6,379 nucleotides of DNA, from assembly GCA_016199305.1 (NCBI GenBank), contig JACQGZ010000212.1, positions 1-6,379 on the forward strand, given 5' to 3'. Shown one piece after another: positions 1 through 5,112 of the stretch (the stretch's first letter is position 1; the number at the start of each line of letters is the position of its first letter). Both the position numbers and the translations under genes were made by a program. The notes beneath the pieces are model-generated. The model did no database searches and was not told the DNA's origin. It saw only the letters and a program-made list of their open reading frames with translations. The stretch is from Armatimonadota bacterium (GTDB lineage Bacteria > Sysuimicrobiota > Sysuimicrobiia > Sysuimicrobiales > Humicultoraceae).

Positions 1-518
1 AGCACCTGCCCCCGGCTGGCGCCCAGGGAGCGGGCCGCGTCGCGCAGGACCTGTGGGATGCGGGTGACCCCCAGGATGGTGTTGTAGAGCACGATGAAGA
101 AGACGGCGTTGAAGATGATGAAAGTGATGGCGCCGAACCCGTATCCGAACCACAGCGTGGCCAGGGGGATCCAGGCAATCCCGGCGAGCACAGAAAAGAA
201 ACGGAGGATCGGCGTGAAGAGCGCCGCGACGTGGCGGTTGGTGCTGATGGCCACGCCCAGCGGGATGCCGGTCGCGACGGCCAGCGTCGTCCCCACCAGG
301 ACACGGCGCAGACTCTGCCAGACATGGTCGGCCAGCGCCCCGACGCGCGCCTGCTGCACGAATGCCTCGGCAACGTCCGACGGGGCCGGGAACACCCGCA
401 GGGGGACGTCGTAGAGGCGGACCGCCGCGCCCCAGACCAGAAGCAGGAGGACGAAGGGGGCGGCGAACCACAGCGCCGCCCCCAATCGCCGGCTGGCAGG
501 GACGAGGAGCGGAGTCAC
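1..518 (-). CDS. ABC transporter permease, SsuC/TauC type (partial, 3' end beyond left edge)
   Basis: Inner-membrane permease subunit of an ABC importer; it would pair with the binding protein encoded just upstream. I translated the strand by hand: 172 complete codons are visible, starting MTPLLVPASRR. Hydrophobic segments lie near residues 14-33, 73-91, 108-125 and 131-149. The stretch RRVLVGTTLAVATGIPLGVA is typical of SsuC/TauC/NrtB permeases. The start of the cytoplasmic EAA loop, which contacts the ATPase, is visible as DAARSLGAS (160-168) before the edge cuts the gene. The chosen GTG start lies 1 nt after the TAG stop of the binding-protein gene. No strong ribosome binding site precedes it, so translation probably depends on coupling to the upstream gene. 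The rest of the permease and an ATPase are expected to the left. The transported compound cannot be read from the sequence. Confidence 0.9.
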   Translation of the reverse strand, partial: MTPLLVPASRRLGAALWFAAPFVLLLLVWGAAVRLYDVPLRVFPAPSDVAEAFVQQARVGALADHVWQSLRRVLVGTTLAVATGIPLGVAISTNRHVAALFTPILRFFSVLAGIAWIPLATLWFGYGFGAITFIIFNAVFFIVLYNTILGVTRIPQVLRDAARSLGASRGQV

Positions 519-519
519 C

Positions 520-1617
520 CTACGGGCAGGAGCCCCTGAACGTGAACCCCGCGCCCACCTGCGCGCGCGACGGGATCGGCGGCAGGTCGGCGAACAGCTG
601 GGGCTGGTTCCTCATCACGTTGAGGATCGGCCCCGGCATGAAGACCCTGTTCACATCGAAGGTCCCCGGGATGAAGCCCAGCCGGTTGAGCGTCTGCACG
701 GCGTTGTGCAGCGCCAGGTAATTGAAGCAGGAGATGCGGATGTCCAGCGTCGGCAGGTTGTTGCGCACGCCGCGCAGGGCGACCTCGGGCCGCAGCCCGG
801 GGAGCCAGCGCACAGCGACGATGGCCGTCTTCACCACTTCGGCGCGCATGAACCTGTCGGCCTCGGCGCGGGCGGCCAGGAATCTCTCGACGGTCTCCTG
901 GTTGCGTTCGGCCCAGGAGCGGATGGCCACGTTGAACCCCATGAAGCCGATGAACCCGCCGCCGCGGACGACCTCGACACTGTTCGCCACATCGGCGAGG
1001 GCGATCACCGGCCACGGGTCCCAGGTGGCGAAGGCGTCCACCGCGCCGCCCCGCAGCGCCACCGGCATCTCCCCCGGCGGCGTGTTCACCAGCGTGACAT
1101 CAGCGACCGCCAGCCCCGCCTTCTCTAAGATGCCGAGGATGTAGAGGTGGCTGATCGTCCCAAAGGAGACGGCCACCCGCTTGCCCTTCAGGTCGCGGAT
1201 GGTGCGGATGCCGCTCCCCTGCCGCGCCACCAGCGCCATGGTGTCGTCGCCGCCCAGCTTCACGGAGGACCCGCTGTAGTTGCCGACAATCACCAGGTCC
1301 ATCCCGCGCAGGACGGCGCCGATCATGGGAACGCCCACCTGGCCCATCTGGATCTCACCGGCCTGGAGCGCGTTCAGCAGATCGACGCCGGTGGGGTAGG
1401 GGGTGGCGATGGCCACGTCCAGCCCCCATTTCTCGAAGAAGCCCTGGTCCAGGGCCACGGGGACGCCCAGCTGGTCGATGGCAGCGACGATCCCCACCCG
1501 GATCCTGGTCAGGGCCGGCGCCGCCTGCCCCGACGGCGCGGCCACCAACAGCAGAGCGGCCAGCATCACCAGGGCAGTCCCCCGCAGTACACTCGCCTTG
1601 AATCTGTAGTGCCTCAC
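520..1617 (-). CDS. ABC transporter substrate-binding protein, NMT1/SsuA-like
   Basis: Exported solute-binding protein of the NMT1/SsuA/TauA/NrtA superfamily, whose members bind sulfonates, nitrate, pyrimidine precursors and other small anions. Length from the GTG start is 365 aa. Residues 1-32 form a Sec signal peptide: a basic start (RHYRFK), a hydrophobic core TALVMLAALLLVAA, and probable cleavage at SGQA|AP. There is no lipobox cysteine. Family marks are DQGFFEKWGLDV (58-69), the domain 2 segment SFGTISHLYILG (151-162), and AFATWDPWP (195-203), which matches the family's A-x-W-x-P segment. I chose GTG at 1617 because GGAGG sits 5 nt upstream, the signal peptide follows at once, and the start overlaps the kinase stop (GTGA). 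The reading frame stays open further upstream, but that part is only kinase DNA in another frame. The mature protein has two cysteines, C297 and C364. The ligand is unknown. Confidence 0.92.
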   Translation of the reverse strand: MRHYRFKASVLRGTALVMLAALLLVAAPSGQAAPALTRIRVGIVAAIDQLGVPVALDQGFFEKWGLDVAIATPYPTGVDLLNALQAGEIQMGQVGVPMIGAVLRGMDLVIVGNYSGSSVKLGGDDTMALVARQGSGIRTIRDLKGKRVAVSFGTISHLYILGILEKAGLAVADVTLVNTPPGEMPVALRGGAVDAFATWDPWPVIALADVANSVEVVRGGGFIGFMGFNVAIRSWAERNQETVERFLAARAEADRFMRAEVVKTAIVAVRWLPGLRPEVALRGVRNNLPTLDIRISCFNYLALHNAVQTLNRLGFIPGTFDVNRVFMPGPILNVMRNQPQLFADLPPIPSRAQVGAGFTFRGSCP

Positions 1618-2582
1618 CTCTTCCTCCCCCCTTTCGCTGCTGATCGGTTTCGCTCGATCATGAAGGCCTCGACCTCCCCGCGCCGCGGAAGGGGTCCCAC
1701 GGCCCCCAGCCCGCGCGCGGTGAGCGCACCCACCGCGTTGGCGAACCGTCCCGCCTCCTCCAGCGGCTGGCCGCGCAGCCATTCCACGAGAAAGGCGGCG
1801 TCGAAGGCATCGCCGGCGCCGGTCGCGTCCACCGGTTCAACCGGCCACGCCGGCAGGCGGATCCGTATGCCCTCCGCGGAAGCGATCAAACACCCTTGGG
1901 CGCCCAGCTTGAGCACCGCCAGCCGCGGCCCGGGCGCCAGCATCCGCTCCACGACCGCCTCGGCCGGCAGGTCGCCGTAGAGGTGCGCGGCGTCCTCCAG
2001 GCTGAGGAAGATGATGTCGGCCCGCCGCAGGGTCGCCTCGACGACAGCCCCAAGCTCCGCGAGCGGGCGGAGCCTGGGGCGGATGTTGAGGTCGTAGCTC
2101 ACGGTGACCCCGTGCGCGCGCGCCACCTCGATCGCCCGATCCACCGCCGCCTGCGCCGAATCGGAGGTGGCCTGGGTGATGCCGCTCGTGTGGAAGACCC
2201 GTGCGGCGGCCAGGTACGCGGCGTCGATGTCCTCGGGCCGCAGCCGGCTCGCCGCCGATCCGGCCCGGTAGTAGGTAAAGTCGTGCGACCCGTCCTCAGC
2301 CAGGGCAATGAAGTAGACGCCCGTGAACGCGGCAGGATCGACGAGGACGCGCGAGGCGTCGACGCCCTCCTGAGCCCAGAGGGTCAGAAAGGACCGGCCG
2401 AACTCGTCCCCGCCCAGCCGTGTGATGTACCCGACGGAGGCGCCCAGGCGCGCGGCAGCGACCGCCAGGTTGGAGGTGTCTCCGCCCCACCCCCGGTGGA
2501 AGGTGGCGACCTGGCTCAGCCGCCCGCGCTCTGTTGCGGCGAATTCCACCATCGGTTCTCCCAGCGCGATGAGATCCGCCAT
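1614..2582 (-). CDS. kdgK: PfkB-family sugar kinase, probable 2-keto-3-deoxygluconate kinase
   Basis: Cytoplasmic kinase of the ribokinase/PfkB family, 322 aa, a usual length. It probably phosphorylates 2-keto-3-deoxygluconate (KDG) to the 6-phosphate (KDPG), which enters the lower Entner-Doudoroff route. Visible marks are the N-terminal MADLIALGEPMVEF, the substrate-site GGDTSN (33-38), and YYRAGSAASRL (104-114), which is the KDG-kinase form of this segment and the main reason for the specific name. D-L-N-I-R at 164-168 and the PfkB signature DATGAGDAF (252-260) follow, with the GAGD anion hole and catalytic base D258. The ATG start has GGAG about 10 nt upstream and lies 15 nt after the RraA-like stop. 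Its TGA overlaps the GTG of the binding-protein gene. A different sugar-acid or fructose-type substrate is possible; the family is certain, the substrate less so. Confidence 0.85.
   Translation of the reverse strand: MADLIALGEPMVEFAATERGRLSQVATFHRGWGGDTSNLAVAAARLGASVGYITRLGGDEFGRSFLTLWAQEGVDASRVLVDPAAFTGVYFIALAEDGSHDFTYYRAGSAASRLRPEDIDAAYLAAARVFHTSGITQATSDSAQAAVDRAIEVARAHGVTVSYDLNIRPRLRPLAELGAVVEATLRRADIIFLSLEDAAHLYGDLPAEAVVERMLAPGPRLAVLKLGAQGCLIASAEGIRIRLPAWPVEPVDATGAGDAFDAAFLVEWLRGQPLEEAGRFANAVGALTARGLGAVGPLPRRGEVEAFMIERNRSAAKGGRKR
1623..1627 (-). promoter_or_regulatory. Ribosome binding site of the binding-protein gene
   Basis: GGAGG on the minus strand within a G-rich run, 5 nt before the GTG at 1617 and inside the last codons of the kinase gene. 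It decides between this start and the longer open frame upstream, which lacks a comparable site. Confidence 0.8.
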
Positions 2583-2597
2583 CCACGCCGCTCCGGG

Positions 2598-3269
2598 TCA
2601 GATCCTGGCGAACTCCTCCAAAGCCTTGAGGATGGAGCCTACCTCCCTGATCCGGGCGGACATGCGTCGCTCGGTTTCTTCGATCTGCTGCGCGACGGCC
2701 AGCACCTCGGCCGCCTGCGCGCGGGGCACCATGACGACGCCGTCGGTGTCGCCCACCAGGATGTCGCCGGGATGCACCAGCACCCCGCCGCACGTCACCG
2801 GGATGTCCCTGGCGACGGTGATATAGCGGCCGACGGTGGTCGCGGGGATGACCGTGCGCGAGAAGATAGGGAAGCCGGCCTGGCGGATCTCCTCCACGTC
2901 CCGCACCCCGGCGTCCAGCACGGCGCCGCCCAGGCGGCGCGTCACGGCCGCCACGGTCATCAGCCCGCCCCACTGGGCGACGTTGCGGCTGCCGGGTGGA
3001 TCCTCCATGCCGATCACGATGATCGCGCCCGGCTCCGCCTCGTCGATGGCCTGCAGCGCGTGCACCGGGGGCTGGCTCGCGAGGCTGGACCGCTCCAGCA
3101 CGGTCACCGCTGGGCCGACGATCTTGGCCGGCAGGATCGGCTTGATCTCGTGGGACATGAAGCCCGGCTGCCGGGTGACGCGGTCGACGGCGTCGGCCAC
3201 CGAGGCCGTCGTCACGCTGCGAAAGCCATCCACCAGCGCGCGGAGATCGATTGCGGTCCGCTCGGTCAT
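2598..3269 (-). CDS. RraA / HMG-CHA aldolase-like family protein
   Basis: Protein of the RraA-like fold (223 aa), a family covering class II pyruvate aldolases such as 4-hydroxy-4-methyl-2-oxoglutarate (HMG) aldolase, oxaloacetate decarboxylases and the E. coli RNase E inhibitor RraA. Databases often mislabel it demethylmenaquinone methyltransferase. Marks are RNVAQWGGLMTVAAV (95-109), AVLDAGVRDVEEI (116-128) with the conserved pair R123-D124 (pyruvate and metal site in the aldolases), and the late GDILVGDTDGVVMVP (168-182). A helical tail follows. The position 21 residues before the Arg, acidic in characterised aldolases of the D-x20-R-D motif, is Gly102 here. The ATG has AGGAGG 6 nt upstream and overlaps the regulator stop as ATGA. 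Catabolic operon context favours an enzyme of 2-oxo acid metabolism over an RNase regulator. The exact reaction is not known. Confidence 0.85.
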   Translation of the reverse strand: MTERTAIDLRALVDGFRSVTTASVADAVDRVTRQPGFMSHEIKPILPAKIVGPAVTVLERSSLASQPPVHALQAIDEAEPGAIIVIGMEDPPGSRNVAQWGGLMTVAAVTRRLGGAVLDAGVRDVEEIRQAGFPIFSRTVIPATTVGRYITVARDIPVTCGGVLVHPGDILVGDTDGVVMVPRAQAAEVLAVAQQIEETERRMSARIREVGSILKALEEFARI

Positions 3270-4123
3270 TGCTCCCCTCCTTCGCGCACGGACAGACCTC
3301 CCTCCCAGCCCATGGCCAGGGAAATCTGGTGTGCGGTCTCCCGGACCCGCGGGCTCAGGTCGCGCCGCGCCCGCTCCAGGGTGATGCTGGCCGCCGACCC
3401 GGAGAGACTGATCGCCCCCGCCACTTGTCCACGGTGGTCCATGATCGGGGCACCGACGCAGCGGATCCCCTCTTCGTTCTCGACGTTGTCGATGGCGTAG
3501 CCGTGGGCGCGCACGGCTGCCAGCTCGTCGAAGAACCGACCGGCGTCGGTGATGGTGTTGGCTGTCCGCTGGGGGAGGCCGTGGGCGGCGAGGATGTCCC
3601 GCACCTGCTTCTCCGGGAGATAGGCCAGCATGGCCTTCCCCAGGGCGGTGCTGTGCGCGGGCATGATCTTGCCGACGGCAGAGGCCATGCGCAGCGGCCC
3701 CGGAGACTCGACCTTGTCGATGTAGACGACCTGCCCTTGCTCCAGCACTGCCAGGTGAGCGGTCTCGCCCGTGCCGTTGCAGAGATCCAGCAGGTGTGGC
3801 CGCCCCGTCGTCCGCAGTTCGATCTGCTCCAGCCGCTGCGCCGCCAGCCAGAGCAAGCGCGGACCGATCGCCACGCGCCCGTTGCTGGCGACGACGGCCC
3901 CGTGCGCGGTGAGGGCGTTGACCAGGCGGTAGACGGTCGGCCGGGGCAGCCCGGTCTGCGCACTCATCTCGCGCACGGAGAGCGGGTGATCGGCCTGGCC
4001 GAGCATGGTGAGCAGGGCGAAGGCTCGATCCAGCGACTTGACCGTCTTCAGGCCCCTATCCTGTGCAGCCACGCCTCGCCCTGCCTTGGGTCCCAGTGAG
4101 GCATTCCTCTCCTGGAGGCGCAT
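3266..4123 (-). CDS. IclR-family transcriptional regulator
   Basis: DNA-binding regulator of the IclR family, 285 aa from the ATG at 4123. The N-terminal winged helix-turn-helix spans about residues 26-90, with LSVREMSAQTGLPRPTVYRL (48-67) as the helix-turn-helix. A linker helix (91-110) leads to the GAF-like effector domain, recognisable by HSTALGKAMLAYLP (157-170) and by NEEGIRCVGAPIMD (216-229) followed by GAISLSGSA. IclR regulators usually control adjacent catabolic operons for sugar acids or aromatics in response to a pathway metabolite. This one is the first gene of the operon it probably controls, so autoregulation is likely. An alternative GTG start at 4072 (268 aa) would begin near the usual family start, just before the basic segment QDRGLKTVKS. 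The ATG is kept because AGGGGAG lies upstream. The stop overlaps the next gene's start. Confidence 0.95.
   Translation of the reverse strand: MRLQERNASLGPKAGRGVAAQDRGLKTVKSLDRAFALLTMLGQADHPLSVREMSAQTGLPRPTVYRLVNALTAHGAVVASNGRVAIGPRLLWLAAQRLEQIELRTTGRPHLLDLCNGTGETAHLAVLEQGQVVYIDKVESPGPLRMASAVGKIMPAHSTALGKAMLAYLPEKQVRDILAAHGLPQRTANTITDAGRFFDELAAVRAHGYAIDNVENEEGIRCVGAPIMDHRGQVAGAISLSGSAASITLERARRDLSPRVRETAHQISLAMGWEGGLSVREGGEQ
3276..3281 (-). promoter_or_regulatory. Ribosome binding site of the RraA-like gene
   Basis: AGGAGG on the minus strand, 6 nt before the ATG at 3269 and inside the last codons of the IclR gene. It supports this start and shows that the gene can be initiated independently as well as by ATGA coupling. 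Confidence 0.85.
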
Positions 4124-4150
4124 GGGCTCAGGCTCCCCTTACGACGAGGC

Positions 4151-4167
4151 GACAATCTATCATTGTC
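4151..4167. promoter_or_regulatory. Perfect inverted repeat, candidate IclR operator
   Basis: The 17 bases GACAATCTATCATTGTC form 6-bp arms (GACAAT/ATTGTC) around a 5-nt centre, starting 28 bp upstream of the regulator's ATG. It is AT-rich against a very GC-rich background. Size and symmetry fit the short palindromes bound by IclR-family dimers, and the position fits autorepression. It could instead be a weak hairpin in the leader RNA. Binding is inferred, not shown. Confidence 0.55.
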
Positions 4168-4204
4168 CACGATGCGGACAGAGCGTCCTCGATGTAAGAC
4201 CCGA

Positions 4205-4244
4205 TAAACCCAGTATACTGCTTCGGGCGCTCCCAGGACTGCAA
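4205..4244 (-). promoter_or_regulatory. Candidate promoter of the iclR-led operon
   Basis: On the minus strand a good -10 hexamer TATACT lies at 4217-4212, inside the 10-bp palindrome CAGTATACTG (4211-4220). The best -35 match, TTGCAG at 4244-4239, is 21 nt away, longer than the usual 16-18. The -35 is therefore doubtful, and an activator or another sigma factor is possible. Transcription would start near 4205 and give a leader of about 80 nt containing the inverted repeat at 4151-4167. Confidence 0.45.
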
Positions 4245-4278
4245 GTCGGGACCAGACGGCGGACACTTGTCGGGGAGG

Positions 4279-4341
4279 TTACAGGACGGGCGGGCGCAGC
4301 AACCTCAGCCGGGTCTCATGAGCCACGGCCCTGACGGGTTC
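4279..4341 (-). pseudogene. Orphan copy of the helicase C-terminal tail
   Basis: Read on the minus strand, these bases encode EPVRAVAHETRLRLLRPPVL and a TAA stop. The last 20 residues of the helicase ending at 5049 are the same at 18 of 20 positions; the differences are Glu for Asp and Leu for Ile. Upstream of the Glu codon all similarity to the helicase stops, and the DNA becomes the antisense of a dehydrogenase C terminus, so no intact protein carries this tail. Of 10 base differences from the true tail, 7 are silent and 3 give conservative changes, which means both copies diverged while being translated. It is best read as the remnant of a second helicase gene or a recombined homologue. 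Confidence 0.75.
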
Positions 4342-4342
4342 C
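4279..4342 (-). repeat. 64-bp direct repeat, left copy
   Basis: It matches 5049-5112 in the same orientation at an exact offset of 770 bp, 54 of 64 positions identical by hand alignment and no gaps. Similarity ends sharply at 4342/5112 and near the stop codons on the other side. The two copies bracket the SRPBCC gene. Confidence 0.85.
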
Positions 4343-4422
4343 GCCTGGCCGAGGCCGCCGAGGCCCACCGCCGGTTGGAGGGACGCGGGATCGCGGGGAA
4401 GATCCTGCTCATCCCCGGCTGA
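4340..4422 (+). pseudogene. C-terminal remnant of a quinone oxidoreductase-type MDR dehydrogenase
   Basis: The plus strand reads FRLAEAAEAHRRLEGRGIAGK followed by ILLIPG and a TGA at 4420-4422. This is the normal C-terminal end of NADPH:quinone oxidoreductases of the medium-chain dehydrogenase superfamily (pattern: F-x-L-x-x-A-x-x-A-H-x-x-L-E, then G-K/S-x-L-L-I-P). Nothing of the remaining ~300 residues is present. The match begins where the helicase-tail repeat ends (about 4340-4342), which looks like a recombination junction. A small frame with ATG at 4318 covers it, but it has no ribosome binding site and its first codons lie in the helicase-tail repeat. The last bases overlap, antisense, the end of the SRPBCC gene. 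Confidence 0.7.
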
Positions 4423-4987
4423 GGGCCGCGGTCCGGACCTTCTCCTCCCACTGGCGCCGGTGCGGCCAGGTCGGCGGTGCAGGGGCGGGTATGCGCTCCC
4501 GCTCCTCGGGGGTGCGGGCATGGCGCCGTGCCAGTTCCAGGCGGAGGCTCTCCTCCCCCCGATCCATCGCCCAAAAGTGATTGTTTCGAAAGAGCGGCTT
4601 GAGGAGGAACGAGAGGTAGCGGATCAGTGGGAAGTTGGCCCGCACCTTCCAGTCCAGGGTGGCGTTCACGAAGGGGCCGTCCTGCTCGAACGTCCAGATC
4701 CCCCGCCCTTCGAGATCACCGGCCACCCGGACGACGTACCGGGAAGGACGTTCGGACTCCACGACGCGCAGCTCCCAGCGGATCGCATAGGGCATCCATC
4801 CCTTTGCGTGGATGTTCACGATCCGCCCGATCCCCCGCTCGTCGCCCTTCTGGACTTCCTGCGCTCCGAGACACCAGGCGGGCCACCACCGGGGCATCTC
4901 CAGAGGCTCGGCGATGACGTCTGCCACCTCCTCCACTGTGCCTTCGACTCGCCAGTGGTTCACAAAGTGGTAGTCATGGATAGCCAT
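4409..4987 (-). CDS. SRPBCC family protein (START/polyketide cyclase-like)
   Basis: A 192-aa protein of the SRPBCC helix-grip fold, whose members hold hydrophobic ligands in a deep pocket; many are polyketide cyclase-like or of unknown role. It opens with DYHFVNHWRVEGTVEEVADV (5-24), the first strand and first helix of the fold. MPRWWPAW (31-38) follows, then alternating strand segments (GIGRIVNIHAKG, YAIRWELRVVES, RYVVRVAGDLEG, IWTFEQDG, NATLDWKVRANF) and a long C-terminal helix near 121-155. The tail from about 157 is charged and proline-rich and probably disordered. The ATG has GGAGG 7 nt upstream. No signal peptide or transmembrane segment is seen. The final codons lie over the antisense end of a dehydrogenase remnant, so the C terminus may have been reset by rearrangement. 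The ligand is unknown, and nothing links it functionally to the operon downstream. Confidence 0.85.
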   Translation of the reverse strand: MAIHDYHFVNHWRVEGTVEEVADVIAEPLEMPRWWPAWCLGAQEVQKGDERGIGRIVNIHAKGWMPYAIRWELRVVESERPSRYVVRVAGDLEGRGIWTFEQDGPFVNATLDWKVRANFPLIRYLSFLLKPLFRNNHFWAMDRGEESLRLELARRHARTPEERERIPAPAPPTWPHRRQWEEKVRTAALSRG

Positions 4988-4994
4988 TCCCTGT

Positions 4995-4999
4995 CCTCC
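4995..4999 (-). promoter_or_regulatory. Ribosome binding site of the SRPBCC gene
   Basis: GGAGG on the minus strand, 7 nt before the ATG at 4987. It fixes this start over the frame that stays open upstream into the helicase gene. Confidence 0.8.
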
Positions 5000-5014
5000 C
5001 CCAATCGGGCCGCC

Positions 5015-5026
5015 CCCAGTGTACTG
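5015..5026 (-). promoter_or_regulatory. Possible -10 region of the SRPBCC gene
   Basis: In the 61-bp gap after the helicase, the minus strand has CAGTACACTGGG. It contains TACACT (5023-5018) as a possible -10 and differs at one base from the CAGTATACTGGG at the iclR promoter. No convincing -35 is visible; GTGTCA lies 17 nt upstream. Read-through from the helicase gene is an alternative, as no terminator hairpin is seen between them. Confidence 0.3.
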
Positions 5027-5048
5027 AAATCGTTGACGGGTGACACAC

Positions 5049-5112
5049 TCAGATGACCGGCGGGCGCAGCAGCCGCAGCCGGGTATCATGGGCCACAGCC
5101 CTGACGGGCTCC
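5049..5112 (-). repeat. 64-bp direct repeat, right copy (3' end of the helicase gene)
   Basis: Partner of the repeat at 4279-4342. Here the repeat is the natural 3' end of the helicase frame, ending with the TGA at 5051-5049. Confidence 0.85.

Noticed and set aside
1614..1782. Longer form of the binding protein starting at 1782
   Set aside because: The extra 55 residues are Arg/Gly-rich and lie within the kinase gene in another frame. The GTG at 1617 has a good ribosome binding site and is followed directly by a signal peptide.
1896..3500. Long plus-strand open frame of 534 codons opposite the kinase, RraA-like and iclR genes
   Set aside because: It is antisense to three well-identified genes, its composition is Gly/Arg/His/Asp-rich as expected from the complement of GC-rich codons, and no domain is recognisable. 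It is a GC-driven shadow frame.
4124..4408. Riboswitch or terminator in the gap upstream of iclR
   Set aside because: No GC-rich hairpin followed by a T run and no known riboswitch core were seen. The contents are explained by the two gene remnants, a candidate promoter and the short palindrome.
4279..4521. An 80-codon minus-strand frame ending in the helicase-like tail as a possible intact small protein, or as a frameshift extension of the SRPBCC protein
   Set aside because: Upstream of the 20-residue tail it is only the antisense of the dehydrogenase remnant and an alternate frame of the SRPBCC gene. There is no ribosome binding site at its ATG and no slippery sequence evident near the SRPBCC end. 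Only the tail itself is meaningful.
4409..5112. SRPBCC gene between direct repeats as a small mobile element
   Set aside because: There is no transposase or integrase, no terminal inverted repeats and no target-site duplication. The repeats are diverged (54/64) with coding-type changes, so a recent insertion is not supported.
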